In this document: positions 36,450-45,896 of the stretch, one piece after another
Layout of the letters: each line of letters begins with the position of its first letter
Numbering within the stretch: position 1 is the stretch's first letter
Made by a program: the position numbers and the translations under genes
The notes under the pieces: generated by a model
Seen by the model: only the letters and a program-made list of their open reading frames with translations
Told to the model about the DNA's origin: nothing
The model's database searches: none
DNA from: Paenibacillus abyssi
Lineage (GTDB): Bacteria > Bacillota > Bacilli > Paenibacillales > Paenibacillaceae
Direction of reading: 5' to 3'
Assembly: GCF_014640295.1 (NCBI RefSeq)
Contig: NZ_BMGR01000004.1
Location: 186,001-250,000 of the forward strand
DNA length: 64,000 bases

Positions 36450-36611
36450 TTGAACAATGGAATAACGAATGAAGAACTCTCCCTGCTGCTTTCTGGAGAA
36501 AATCATGCTAGTCAGGAAGCCGGTTCTTTTTTGCCCAGATCGAAAAAGAAAAGAAAGCGGAGCAGACAGGGCCGGCTTTACCGATTAATACGCAAATTGA
36601 AATTCACCTGA
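36450..36611 (+). CDS. Possible 53-residue basic protein
   Basis: Short open frame with a TTG start, AAGGCGG 7 nt upstream, and a candidate forespore promoter just before it. The product has an acidic first half (ITNEELSLLLSGENHASQEA) and a strongly basic second half (PRSKKKRKRSRQGRLYRLIRK), as nucleic-acid-binding small spore proteins can have. It overlaps the 3' end of the antisense rhamnosidase gene by 27 bases. I do not recognise a family. It may be a chance frame; the codon content and promoter position are the only support. Confidence 0.3.
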   Translation: MNNGITNEELSLLLSGENHASQEAGSFLPRSKKKRKRSRQGRLYRLIRKLKFT

Positions 36612-39257
36612 ACCCACCAACACCCGCACGCCTGTATCCATATCCGTCACGGACGAAATGCCGGCAGCCTCTGAAAGCTTTATGCCATTTTCGGTCACTG
36701 CTTCCAAAGCTGCGCCAGGCAGATGAATTTCCGCCGTCGTATTCGGCGGAATCTTCACTTCAATCCGCATTCTCCCATCATCCGATTTTTCCCAGCGGCT
36801 GCGAACTAACCCGTAAAGCGTCTGGAGTTGTCCCTGCGCCCAGTCCAATCCGTCCCCGGGCTGCGGCCTAATCCGAATCCGCTTATATCCCGGCTCATGA
36901 TCATCCGTATCAATCCCCGCCACAGAGCGGTACAGCCAATCGCCGATTGCGCCATACGCATAGTGATTGAAGGAGTTCATGTCTTTGCTCCAGAAGCTGC
37001 CGTCCTCCTTGATGCCGTCCCAATGCTCCCAGATCGTCGTTGCGCCCTTTGTGACCTGATACAGCCAGGAAGGATAATCCTGCTGGAACAGCAGCTTATA
37101 AGCCGCTTCATTGTTTCCGTTATCGCTCAATACATGATTCAAATAAGGTGTGCCCACAAAGCCTGTCGTCAAATGAAATTTGCTCTCCTCAAGCAGCTCC
37201 ATCAATTTACGAACCGCCCTTTCCTTGGCCGGTCCCTCCAACAGGCCGAACATCAACGCGAGTACCTGCCCGGTCTGGGTAGCTACCGATAGACGGCCTG
37301 ATGGCGTTACAAATTCATCGGTAAAGGCCCTAAGTATGTTTGAGTAAAGCGCTGCGAAAGCTTTCTCATCCTCCGTATTACCCAACACGGCAGCCGTTTT
37401 CTGCATCAGCGAAACCGAGTAGGCGTAGAACGCTGTCGCAATATAATCCCGGTCTGTCGCGCCAATGTAACTATCCGGCTTCGAATCCAGAGCCAGCCAA
37501 TCGCCAAAGTGAAAGCCGGTGTTCCAAAGGTATTCGTGTTCACCTTGCCCGCGGATATAGTCCACCCATGCCTTCATGCTGTCATACTGCTCTTCCAAAA
37601 TTCGTTTATCCCCGTAACAGAGATAGATTGTCCATGGACAGATGACCGCGGCGTCTCCCCAGGCGGCAGAGTTAAAGGGCGGTCCAAACAAGCCATTGCC
37701 CTCCGTTCCTAAAACATTGGGCACGACAAACGGCACGCCTCCGTCCGCGGCTTGATCCGCCTTTAAATCCCGCAGCCATTTGGTAAAGAATGGCGTAATA
37801 TTCGCCAGATACGAAGCAGTGCGGATGAACATCTGCGCGTCACCCGTCCAGCCAAGCCGTTCATCCCGCTGCGGACAATCGGTCGGGACATCGAGGAAAT
37901 TGCCTTTCAGCCCCCACACGATATTATGCTGCAGTTGGTTGATTAGCGGATTGGAGCACTGGAAATCGCCTGTCGGCTCCATATCCGAATGCAGCACGAT
38001 TCCCGTAAAATCATCGAGCCGGACCGGTTCCTCGAATCCGGTCAGCCGGATATAACGAAATCCCTGGAATGTAAAATGCGGCTCAAAGGTCTCGCTCTCC
38101 CCGCCTTTTAATACATATCGAATCAATTGCTTCGCAGCGCGCAGATTATCCGTATAGAAGTTGCCTTCCCCATCGAGTATTTCGGCATGCCGGATCTGGA
38201 CTTCTTGTCCCGCTTCGCCCTTCACGGTGAAGCGGATCCAGCCGACCATGTTCTGCCCCATATCAATGACCGTTTCGCCTGCCGGCGTTTCGATCAGCTG
38301 GATCGGTTTAATCTCTTCTATTTTCCTAACTGGAACGTTTTCCTGCGCGATGAGGATTGCTTTGGTATGCGAAAGGATCACTACAGGCTGCCAGCCGCTG
38401 TCGTCAAAGCCTTCTGCGCTCCAACCCGGCTGTTCCAAACGCGCGTCATAGGTTTCGCCGTGATAAATTTCCGACATGAGGATCGGACTGCCGGACACTT
38501 TCCAGCCGTCATCCGATATGACGGTGATTTCCCTGCTGTCTTCCAAAGTGATGTGAAGTTGAAAAAGTAAGGCAAGTCGGTCACCGTACAGATCTTTGCT
38601 GCCTGCCCATGCCAGATTTCCTTTGTACCATCCATTCCCGAGCATAGCCCCGATTACATTCCCGCCCTGCCGCAGCAGGCCGGTTACATCGTAGGTTTGA
38701 TATTGAAGCCGATGCTTATAGCTGGTCCATCCCGGGGCAAAATAGGCGTCTCCGATCTTCACGCCGTTCATTTCCAGTTCATATAAGCCCAATGCCGATG
38801 CATAGACGCGCGCAGACTTGATCTTGCCGTCTAATTCGAAGCTGCGGCGCAGCATTGGGCACTGCTCGGAGTTCTCCGGCAGCAAGCTTGCCGGGGCGCC
38901 GATCCAAACGGCCTGCCATTCGTCCGCTTTCAACAGTCCCATTTCCCAAAAAGCCGTCTCGGACCACTCCGAGCACTCTCCATGCTGGTTCCAGGCTTGA
39001 ACACGGTAATAGTATCTTTGGCGCGACTCCATCTTTAACCCGGTTAATTGAATATGAACCGATTGATCCGACAACACTTGCCCGGAATCCCAAAGCTTTT
39101 CTTGAAACCGGTCGTCCCCGGCCACTTCAATCCGGTATGCGGTCTGGGCAGAAGCCCTTTCATCCGACTCCATCCGCCAGCTGATTCGCGGCTGCAGCAC
39201 ATCGATCCCCACGGGATTCTCAAGGTATTCACAGCGAAGTCCGGTTATTGTAAACAT
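36585..39257 (-). CDS. GH78 alpha-L-rhamnosidase
   Basis: An 890-residue glycosidase that removes terminal alpha-L-rhamnose. N-terminal beta-sandwich domains (LENPVGIDVLQPRISWRMES; FAPGWTSYKHRLQYQTYDVT) lead to the (alpha/alpha)6 barrel with the GH78 signature VPTDCPQRDERLGWTGDAQ, which carries the catalytic acidic residues, and the downstream TIWEHWDG. No signal peptide, so it acts inside the cell on imported oligosaccharides. GGAG lies 7 nt before the ATG. It is the last gene of the long operon, 24 bases after the second permease gene, which links rhamnoside import and cleavage. Confidence 0.93.
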   Translation of the reverse strand: MFTITGLRCEYLENPVGIDVLQPRISWRMESDERASAQTAYRIEVAGDDRFQEKLWDSGQVLSDQSVHIQLTGLKMESRQRYYYRVQAWNQHGECSEWSETAFWEMGLLKADEWQAVWIGAPASLLPENSEQCPMLRRSFELDGKIKSARVYASALGLYELEMNGVKIGDAYFAPGWTSYKHRLQYQTYDVTGLLRQGGNVIGAMLGNGWYKGNLAWAGSKDLYGDRLALLFQLHITLEDSREITVISDDGWKVSGSPILMSEIYHGETYDARLEQPGWSAEGFDDSGWQPVVILSHTKAILIAQENVPVRKIEEIKPIQLIETPAGETVIDMGQNMVGWIRFTVKGEAGQEVQIRHAEILDGEGNFYTDNLRAAKQLIRYVLKGGESETFEPHFTFQGFRYIRLTGFEEPVRLDDFTGIVLHSDMEPTGDFQCSNPLINQLQHNIVWGLKGNFLDVPTDCPQRDERLGWTGDAQMFIRTASYLANITPFFTKWLRDLKADQAADGGVPFVVPNVLGTEGNGLFGPPFNSAAWGDAAVICPWTIYLCYGDKRILEEQYDSMKAWVDYIRGQGEHEYLWNTGFHFGDWLALDSKPDSYIGATDRDYIATAFYAYSVSLMQKTAAVLGNTEDEKAFAALYSNILRAFTDEFVTPSGRLSVATQTGQVLALMFGLLEGPAKERAVRKLMELLEESKFHLTTGFVGTPYLNHVLSDNGNNEAAYKLLFQQDYPSWLYQVTKGATTIWEHWDGIKEDGSFWSKDMNSFNHYAYGAIGDWLYRSVAGIDTDDHEPGYKRIRIRPQPGDGLDWAQGQLQTLYGLVRSRWEKSDDGRMRIEVKIPPNTTAEIHLPGAALEAVTENGIKLSEAAGISSVTDMDTGVRVLVGSGEFQFAY

Positions 39258-39280
39258 GCCATTTCTCCTCTCTTATCCAA

Positions 39281-40114
39281 CTATCCCTTTACCGCTCCTG
39301 CCGTCATGCCGGCAACAATCTTTTTATTGAAGAAAATAAACAGAATGAGCGGCGGAATGGAAATTAATACGATATCAGCAAATAACAGATTCCATGAAGT
39401 CGTAAATCGGCTCATAAAATTGTAAAGCGTAAGCTGTACGGTTGCATTATTGGCGCCGGGGAAAAAATACAAAGGGTTGACGAAATCATTAAAAATGTTA
39501 ATGGCTTGCAAAATTATGATGGTTGAGGTCACAGGCTTGAGCAGCGGAAAAATAATACTGAAAAACAGCCTGACACCGCCGCACCCATCGATAAACGCGC
39601 TCTCGTCAATTTCACGCGGCAGCGTGGACATGAAAGCTTTGTACAGAATTGCCGAAAAAGGAAAGTGAAGCGCAACCTCGATCAGCGTAATTCCTGCCAG
39701 CGTTTTGAATAATCCGATGGAATCGAGCACCCAGATTGTCGGTACGATGGCGGGCGGAATCATCAGCCCCGCAAGGACGAGGAAATTAATGGTTGAGGAT
39801 GCCCTTCCGCCTTCTCTGCGCTGCATCACAAAACCAGCCATCGCGCTAACGAAAATTAGAATAATAATGGACAGGACAGTAAGCAGCGTACTGTTATAGA
39901 AGGCCCGAATCAGCATGTTGTCCGCCGTCGTCAACACTTCTTTGTAGTTGTTGAAAATTTCAAATGTCGTCGGCAGGGCCATCGTCATCTCCGCAGCTTC
40001 GGCTTGATTTTTGAAGGAGTTGATAATGACGAAATAGAAAGGCACCCAGAATACGACCGTTGTCAACAAGACGGCAAAGAAGCCTGTCACAAATCGTTTC
40101 AAACCTGTGCTCAT
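39281..40114 (-). CDS. Sugar ABC transporter permease, MalG type
   Basis: A 277-residue CUT1-class permease with six membrane segments (ending FADIVLISIPPLILFIFFNKK) and the ATPase-contact EAA loop EIDESAFIDGCGGVRLFFSI followed by FPLLKP. The C-terminus VAGMTAGAVKG is standard for MalG-like subunits. It overlaps the MalF-type gene by ATGA. No ATPase gene is present; a shared MsmX-type ATPase elsewhere would energise it, as is usual for CUT1 systems in Bacilli. Confidence 0.93.
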   Translation of the reverse strand: MSTGLKRFVTGFFAVLLTTVVFWVPFYFVIINSFKNQAEAAEMTMALPTTFEIFNNYKEVLTTADNMLIRAFYNSTLLTVLSIIILIFVSAMAGFVMQRREGGRASSTINFLVLAGLMIPPAIVPTIWVLDSIGLFKTLAGITLIEVALHFPFSAILYKAFMSTLPREIDESAFIDGCGGVRLFFSIIFPLLKPVTSTIIILQAINIFNDFVNPLYFFPGANNATVQLTLYNFMSRFTTSWNLLFADIVLISIPPLILFIFFNKKIVAGMTAGAVKG

Positions 40115-40977
40115 TGGTCCACCTCACTTCTGGTCAGGAACCTATACAGCGGGAACGCAAGCAGCGAAACGCCGATAAAGAGGATGACATTACCCGCCGT
40201 CGCAAGGCCGTAAAAGCCCGCTTGGTACTGTTTATATATGATCGAGGCGATCAGGTCGGTGGTGAATCCCGGTCCCCCCTTGGTCATTGCCCATATCAGG
40301 TCAAAGGTACGCAAGCCCCCGATAAACGCGAGGATAATAACTGTATTCATCGCCGGCCGGCTAAGCGGGATTGTAATATGCCGGAAGCCGTCATAGGCAT
40401 TGCCTCCGTCGATTTTTAGCGCCTCATAATACTCCTGGGGGATCGCCGTAATGCCGGCGATAAAGATTACCGTTGCGATCCCGACACCTTTCCACACATC
40501 GACGAGCGCTACGGATAAGAGGGCGATTTTGACATTGCCGAGCCAGTCAGGGCCGTTAAGCCCGAGTGCGGCGAGGCTGATATTGATTAACCCTTGAGAT
40601 GGATGCATCATCGTTGAAAAGGTAATACCAACTGCTATGGTACTTAAAAGTGTCGGAAAGAAGATAACCGACCGGAGGTAGCTTTTGAATATAATGCTGG
40701 AGGTCAGCAAGGTACCGAGAAGCAGGCCAAGCAAAACCTTTAGGCCGCAAGTTACGACAGCGAAAATAAGCGTATTGCGGAAGCCGATGCTGAGCGCGGT
40801 CTCCGAAAAGAACGTAATATAGTTATCAAATCCGATAAAATCCCAATCCGTAAGTGTCCATCTCGTCATACTGAAAAAGAAAGACAGCACCGTCGGCAGC
40901 AGAAAAAATACAAAATAAATAATCGCAGCCGGCAGCAGAAACACATATGAGTATCTCCTCTTGGTCATTGTGGACAT
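40111..40977 (-). CDS. Sugar ABC transporter permease, MalF type
   Basis: A 288-residue CUT1-class permease: YVFLLPAAIIYFVFFLLPTV, SMTRWTLTDWDFIGFDNYITF and the EAA loop EYYEALKIDGGNAYDGFRHI followed by TIPLSRP. The ATG (MSTMTKRRYSY) lies 10 nt after AGGAG; longer frames run into the upstream stem-loop. It partners the MalG-type subunit and the lipoprotein receptor upstream. Confidence 0.93.
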   Translation of the reverse strand: MSTMTKRRYSYVFLLPAAIIYFVFFLLPTVLSFFFSMTRWTLTDWDFIGFDNYITFFSETALSIGFRNTLIFAVVTCGLKVLLGLLLGTLLTSSIIFKSYLRSVIFFPTLLSTIAVGITFSTMMHPSQGLINISLAALGLNGPDWLGNVKIALLSVALVDVWKGVGIATVIFIAGITAIPQEYYEALKIDGGNAYDGFRHITIPLSRPAMNTVIILAFIGGLRTFDLIWAMTKGGPGFTTDLIASIIYKQYQAGFYGLATAGNVILFIGVSLLAFPLYRFLTRSEVDQ

Positions 40978-41007
40978 CGTGTTCTCTCTCCTCCCTCTTC
41001 TGAAAAT

Positions 41008-41035
41008 AAGGCCCTGCATCTGATTGCAGGGCCTT
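41008..41035 (-). terminator. Stem-loop between binding-protein and permease genes
   Basis: AAGGCCCTGCA / TGCAGGGCCTT stem (11 pairs, 6-nt loop) followed by TATTTT. Its position just after the binding-protein gene suits partial termination or mRNA protection that yields more binding protein than permease. Confidence 0.6.
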
Positions 41036-41043
41036 ATTCAATC

Positions 41044-42390
41044 TTACCAACCCGGAAGATTCAATTGGTGAGCCTGCTTCTCTACGTCCTTATCATAGTT
41101 TTCTGCGCCTTCCATTGCGCTACTAATGCCGCTTCCTACAGCCACTGTAATATTTTCCAGGTTGGGGCCCTTTACAGGGGAGAGAAATTCAAGTGCCGGA
41201 GCAGTCCTTCCTTCGTCAAAATAAACCTGCATCTCTTTTACGCCTTCATAAGCGTCGTCGGGAAGCTCTACGCCCTCGATAACATAAGGCCCGGCCGCGT
41301 TAAACTTGGAAGTTAATACTTCCTGCCCTTCAGGAGAGACGAAATACTCCACCCATCTTTTCGCAGCCTCTACATTTTTACCTTCTTTATTGATGTAAAT
41401 CGCGCTAGGCATCCATACGGTAAGTCCATTCCTATCGGCGCTGTCACTTGGCTGTGCGAATACGCCAATGTCATTGACCTGTTCCGGATAATTTTGATTG
41501 ATCGCATCGAGAGCGGATGTCAGCATCGGATAATGGACGCCGGTGCCTTCAGCCAACATTTTCAGTCCTACGTCGTATGTCGTAGCAAGAAAATCCTTAT
41601 TCATGAAGCCAGCCTTGAACACTTCCTCAATTTTCTCAAATCCTCGGAGTGCGGCTGGCGTTGTCGCGTATTTGGCTTTATTGGCCGTATAATCCTCTGC
41701 GAAGGCTGGAACTTGGGAGTGTACGTTATAGAAATCCGCCAGCACGAACAGCTGTGAGGTCCAGGTATCCTTGTAGGTGCCGATTACCGCAGTTTTGCCG
41801 GCAGCATGGATTTTCTCATTATTCGCCATGAACTCCGCCCATGTTTTCGGAACGGATAAGCCCAGCTCAGCGTATACTTTTTTGTTGTATAGAATGGCTC
41901 CCGCATTGGATGATCCAAACGGAACACCGAATACTTTCCCATTGGCGCTTACCGTTGATTTAAAGGAATCCATAACGGTCGCCATGTACGGTTCATTTGT
42001 GAGGTCAACGAAGTTCTGCTCCGGATTGATCGCTTGCAGAAGGGAACCTGAGTTATACACGAGCAAATCGGCCATATCCCCCGTCGCCAAACGCGTCTTG
42101 ACCAGATTATCGCCCTCTGTGCCATCAGGCTTGATATCGAATTCAATCGTGATGTTCAGCTTATCCTCAGCTTCAGCCGCTACATGCCGGAGTGCTTCGA
42201 GTGCAGTGCCCGTATTGCCGACCATCAGTGTGACTTTCGTCTTTTCCGCCGTATTGGTTGGGGTTTGAGCGCCTGGGTCTGCCGCATTGTTTGTGGTCGC
42301 CGGTGCATTGTTGCCTCCGCAGGCTGCAAGCAAAGTAATGATCAACAGGATACAAGCTGTGGAGATCAGTTTGCTTCTTGTTTTTCTCAT
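41044..42390 (-). CDS. Sugar ABC transporter substrate-binding lipoprotein
   Basis: A 448-residue extracellular receptor of the CUT1 (family 1) type. The leader ISTACILLIITLLAACGG has a lipobox; an Asn/Thr/Pro/Ala linker follows; LYNKKVYAELGLSVPKTWAEF, FVSPEGQEVLTSKFN and WMPSAIYINKEGKN mark the fold. It should capture an oligosaccharide, by context a rhamnoside. ATG chosen by GGAGG 10 nt upstream. It starts a sub-operon with its own weak promoter (TATTCA-N17-TAAACT) and an overlapping cre-like site. Confidence 0.93.
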   Translation of the reverse strand: MRKTRSKLISTACILLIITLLAACGGNNAPATTNNAADPGAQTPTNTAEKTKVTLMVGNTGTALEALRHVAAEAEDKLNITIEFDIKPDGTEGDNLVKTRLATGDMADLLVYNSGSLLQAINPEQNFVDLTNEPYMATVMDSFKSTVSANGKVFGVPFGSSNAGAILYNKKVYAELGLSVPKTWAEFMANNEKIHAAGKTAVIGTYKDTWTSQLFVLADFYNVHSQVPAFAEDYTANKAKYATTPAALRGFEKIEEVFKAGFMNKDFLATTYDVGLKMLAEGTGVHYPMLTSALDAINQNYPEQVNDIGVFAQPSDSADRNGLTVWMPSAIYINKEGKNVEAAKRWVEYFVSPEGQEVLTSKFNAAGPYVIEGVELPDDAYEGVKEMQVYFDEGRTAPALEFLSPVKGPNLENITVAVGSGISSAMEGAENYDKDVEKQAHQLNLPGW

Positions 42391-42425
42391 TCTAAAACAT
42401 CCTCCCTTTTTCACTCATCAAAGTT

Positions 42426-42440
42426 TTGAATGCGTTTACA
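42426..42440. promoter_or_regulatory. cre-like catabolite site before the ABC transporter genes
   Basis: TTGAATGCGTTTACA differs from the CcpA consensus WTGNAANCGNWNNCW at one base. It begins about 5 bases downstream of a candidate -10, the same geometry as the cre at the head of the long operon. Confidence 0.6.
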
Positions 42441-42530
42441 TCTTTAGTTTAAGGTGTTTGATTACGCCTGAATACCTGCGCCTTTGACTTTTTTAGGGGG
42501 GGAATTTTTCTTTTTACAGAAAAACATTCA

Positions 42531-44051
42531 CTAAGGACGGCCATTTATCCGTTTCACATAACTGTTAGGCGGCTCGCCTACTATTTTTTTGAAAACATGA
42601 CGGAAATGCTTCGGATCCTCGTAACCGACAAGGCTGCCGACATCAGACATTCGATCGACCCCGTCTATCAGCAACTCCTTCGCCTTGCCTATACGATAGC
42701 GAATCAAATAATCAGAGAACGTATACCCCGTTTGCGACTTGAAGAGCCTGGACAAATATCCCAAGCTGACATGGTTGTCTGCGGCGAACTGCTGTAAGGA
42801 AATATCGTACTGATAATTCGTGTGGATCCAATTCAAGATAACGGGAATAAGGCCTTTAGGCTTCATATCCTTCGCTTCATGCCCGCTAAATACATCTACT
42901 ATTTTGTCGCCCAGCCATTTCGCCAATTCGCTGAACGTGGTGATTTCATCCAACAAATGAATATCTTCTTGCAATTTATTGATATTGATGTCTCTTTTTT
43001 CCGAGGATTGAAGATTATATTTTAAAGAGTAAAACAGATCGTTAATAAACAGCATCAGCTGTCTCTTTGTGATCTCCTTCATTTGAAGCTCCAGCAATAT
43101 TTTATCGATCGCCTCTTTTCCTTTCAGGATATCGCCTTTTTTATATAACATTTCCAGCACTCTGACCTTATCCCATATTCCGCTGAGATCCACGTCCCGG
43201 CTGCTCATCTCCGGATAGATCCATGTGGAATTGCCTAATAGCATATGTTCCTCGATTTGTTTGTTTAAGAAGTCAAAGCAAGTATGCATCCGTTCTTTTT
43301 CTTTTTTGAAAACATAACTGAGATGTACATGGAGACGATGATGGTTCAATTGCTGATAGAATGAACGAAGATTAGATATGATGGCGCTTCGATGTAAGTC
43401 ATCGGTCATCGGCAGCAAAAGGACCTTGCGCTGTGAATCGATATCGACGCACACCACCTCGCTCTCCTTACCCGCCCTGTAAGTGAATTGCTTCTTAATC
43501 CCGCTCTCGACAATATATGTGTCTTTCCAGCTTTTCTTCGTGGCCCAGTTTTCCAGCAGGAGTAAGGCAATGCAATACTTGCGATGGTAGATCGAGACCG
43601 TATGCTCATCCTCGTTCATGGCACAATCGAACATCATTTGTGTAATCGACCACTTCAACCGTTCTTCTTTTTGCTTGTCATCGCTTTTTATGCCTTCGAG
43701 GGACTTGTCAATCGTTTGGTAAAGGACGTTCTTTTTTACAGGCTTGAGCAAATAGTCGATAACCCCGATCTTCACCCCTTTTTGCGCATATTCAAACTGA
43801 TCGTGCACGCTCAAAATAATGCCTTTAACCGTCTGGTCGATCCGGTTCAATCGGCTGATCAGCTCCAAGCCGTCCATGCCCGGCATATTAATATCGGTTA
43901 ATACCAGCTGCGGCTTGGTGTGGCTTGCGGCGGCTAACGCATCCTCGCCATTTTCGAAAGCATAAATTTGATGCTCCGGTTCATAAATCTTAAATAACTC
44001 TACCAATTCAGCCAAAGCCCACCGCTCATCCTCCACGAGAAAAATATTCAT
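42531..44051 (-). CDS. YesN-type AraC response regulator
   Basis: A 506-residue response regulator: receiver domain (MNIFLVEDERWALAE, phospho-acceptor Asp53 in LTDINMPGMDG, LSVHDQFEYAQ, Lys in YLLKPVKK), a long linker, and a C-terminal AraC double helix-turn-helix (ISLQQFAADNHVSLGYLSRLF; MSDVGSLVGYEDPKHFRHVFKK). GGGAAGG precedes the ATG; it overlaps the kinase gene by 26 nt. It should activate the adjacent ABC transporter genes when the kinase senses the sugar. Confidence 0.93.
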   Translation of the reverse strand: MNIFLVEDERWALAELVELFKIYEPEHQIYAFENGEDALAAASHTKPQLVLTDINMPGMDGLELISRLNRIDQTVKGIILSVHDQFEYAQKGVKIGVIDYLLKPVKKNVLYQTIDKSLEGIKSDDKQKEERLKWSITQMMFDCAMNEDEHTVSIYHRKYCIALLLLENWATKKSWKDTYIVESGIKKQFTYRAGKESEVVCVDIDSQRKVLLLPMTDDLHRSAIISNLRSFYQQLNHHRLHVHLSYVFKKEKERMHTCFDFLNKQIEEHMLLGNSTWIYPEMSSRDVDLSGIWDKVRVLEMLYKKGDILKGKEAIDKILLELQMKEITKRQLMLFINDLFYSLKYNLQSSEKRDININKLQEDIHLLDEITTFSELAKWLGDKIVDVFSGHEAKDMKPKGLIPVILNWIHTNYQYDISLQQFAADNHVSLGYLSRLFKSQTGYTFSDYLIRYRIGKAKELLIDGVDRMSDVGSLVGYEDPKHFRHVFKKIVGEPPNSYVKRINGRP

Positions 44052-45870
44052 GTGCAGCCTTCCCTTCCTCATTTTCATGTGTAAGGTATGGAAAATTCAG
44101 TTTTACCGTCGTTCCTGCGCCTGGCTGACTCACGACTTCAATCCCGTGATTTTCACCATACAGCAGTTGAATGCGCTGCCCGATGTTACGCAGCCCGATG
44201 CCGCGTGTTTCATCCTGAAGCTCCTTCATCCGATTCGGGGCCCGGAGCGAATGCTGCAGCAGGAACAGCTGCTCATCATCCATTCCCTTGCCGTTATCCG
44301 CAACCTCAATGGTTAGAATCCCATTCACCTTCCGTGCCGACACATCGATATAACCTCCGGATTTTACTTTGCCAAGGCCGTGTATAATCGCATTTTCAAT
44401 CAGCGGCTGGATTGTTAATTTTAATACCGAGGCTTGGAGCAGCTCCTCGGGAATATCGCATCGCAGCTCGAACCGGTTGCTGAATCGGTGCTGCTGAATG
44501 TTCATGTAGTTGTGGATATGGTCCATTTCTTGCCTTAGCGGCACCGGATGCTGCAAATTGTGCATGCTGTATTGAAATAATTCCGCCAGCGATTCTGACA
44601 TTTCCGCTACCTCTTCAATGCCCCGGATGCGGCTGATTGACTTCATAATATTCAAGGTGTTGTATAAAAAATGCGGATTGATCTGCGCCTGCAAAGCCGA
44701 CAATTGAGCATTTTTCTCTGCCAGTTTGGACTCATAAACCTCGCTGATCAAGCGGGAGATACTGTCCAGCATATTGTTATAGATCCGGCTTAACCGGCCG
44801 ATTTCATTGTTTCCTTCAAATGTCATACGTTGGCTGAAATCGCCCTGCTCCACCCGGTTCATTTTCTTCATCATATAGCGCAGCGGAAGGGTAATATGGT
44901 GGGATAAAACATAAGAAACCACAGCTATGATCAGCGTGGCGAGGAGCCCGACGATAATGAGGATGTATTGCGATCTTTTTTGCTCTGATAAAATAAAATC
45001 ATTTGGAATAAGAATCATGGTATTCCAGCCGGAATAACTTGATTTTTCATAGGTATAGAGATACTGCTTGCCGTTCCAGATCATATCTCCATAGCGATGA
45101 TCCCGCTGCAAAATCGAAGTGTCCATATCGATGCTTGTACGGCCGGTCAGTTCATGTTTGTTATCGTACACGATATGCCCTTCGTCCGTAATAATAAACA
45201 CCCGCATATTTTTCTCCATTTCGTTGGTGTCTGAAGGAACCAGCATATTATCGATGACATCGGCATTAATATTGATCTTCATGTATCCCATTACATTGCG
45301 TGAAGGTACACGATTAATATTGCGCACGAAGGGAATCACATGGACTTGCGTTCCCCCGATCGCATTTTCTTTGGCGGTAGGCACCAGGAAGAATGTATTT
45401 TCATAGATTTTCGGGTTGTTTTCAAACCAAGTTTCATTCTGTAATGAATTATTTAACAGCTGGTTTTGTCCTTTGGAAACGTAGTAGACATCCCCATCCA
45501 AAGTGAAGATCGCGATACTTTCTACGTGGGGCCTTGAGTGGGCATGATTAAAAAGCCGCGAATTAATGGAAATTTCAATGCGGTTATTTTCAACGGGATC
45601 GAACGTTTCATAATGCGCGAGCAGGTTGCTCTGAATAACGGGGTCGCCAAAGATCGATATGGACAGCTTCTCAATCTCCTGCATATACAATTCAAACGTT
45701 CTGCTGAACTGCTTGGTTATCATTTCTGACAGCGAGTACGTCTGGTTTTTGATGTCATTAACATTTTTATAATAGAAAATAAGACAGGTTAACAGGATAA
45801 TAAATAACGAGACCGCCGAAAACGTAACAAACATTTTTGTTTTTAACATCAGATCATTCCAGCGCCGCAT
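44026..45870 (-). CDS. YesM-type sensor histidine kinase
   Basis: A 614-residue membrane kinase: first membrane segment MFVTFSAVSLFIILLTCLIF, a ~260-residue extracellular Cache-like domain (YSLSEMITKQFSRTFELYMQ onward), second membrane segment ILIIVGLLATLIIAVVSYVL, HAMP, then the HisKA_7TM-like dimer region QINPHFLYNTLNIMKS with the phospho-acceptor His, and an ATPase domain (LIENAIIHG, DNGKGM, RGIGLRNI). Start at MRRWNDLM rests on a weak GAGAGTGG site; MLKTKM seven codons on is possible. Partner of the downstream YesN-type regulator. Confidence 0.92.
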   Translation of the reverse strand: MRRWNDLMLKTKMFVTFSAVSLFIILLTCLIFYYKNVNDIKNQTYSLSEMITKQFSRTFELYMQEIEKLSISIFGDPVIQSNLLAHYETFDPVENNRIEISINSRLFNHAHSRPHVESIAIFTLDGDVYYVSKGQNQLLNNSLQNETWFENNPKIYENTFFLVPTAKENAIGGTQVHVIPFVRNINRVPSRNVMGYMKININADVIDNMLVPSDTNEMEKNMRVFIITDEGHIVYDNKHELTGRTSIDMDTSILQRDHRYGDMIWNGKQYLYTYEKSSYSGWNTMILIPNDFILSEQKRSQYILIIVGLLATLIIAVVSYVLSHHITLPLRYMMKKMNRVEQGDFSQRMTFEGNNEIGRLSRIYNNMLDSISRLISEVYESKLAEKNAQLSALQAQINPHFLYNTLNIMKSISRIRGIEEVAEMSESLAELFQYSMHNLQHPVPLRQEMDHIHNYMNIQQHRFSNRFELRCDIPEELLQASVLKLTIQPLIENAIIHGLGKVKSGGYIDVSARKVNGILTIEVADNGKGMDDEQLFLLQHSLRAPNRMKELQDETRGIGLRNIGQRIQLLYGENHGIEVVSQPGAGTTVKLNFPYLTHENEEGKAAHEYFSRGG

Positions 45871-45896
45871 GCCCAATCCACTCTCTTCAAAAGGGT

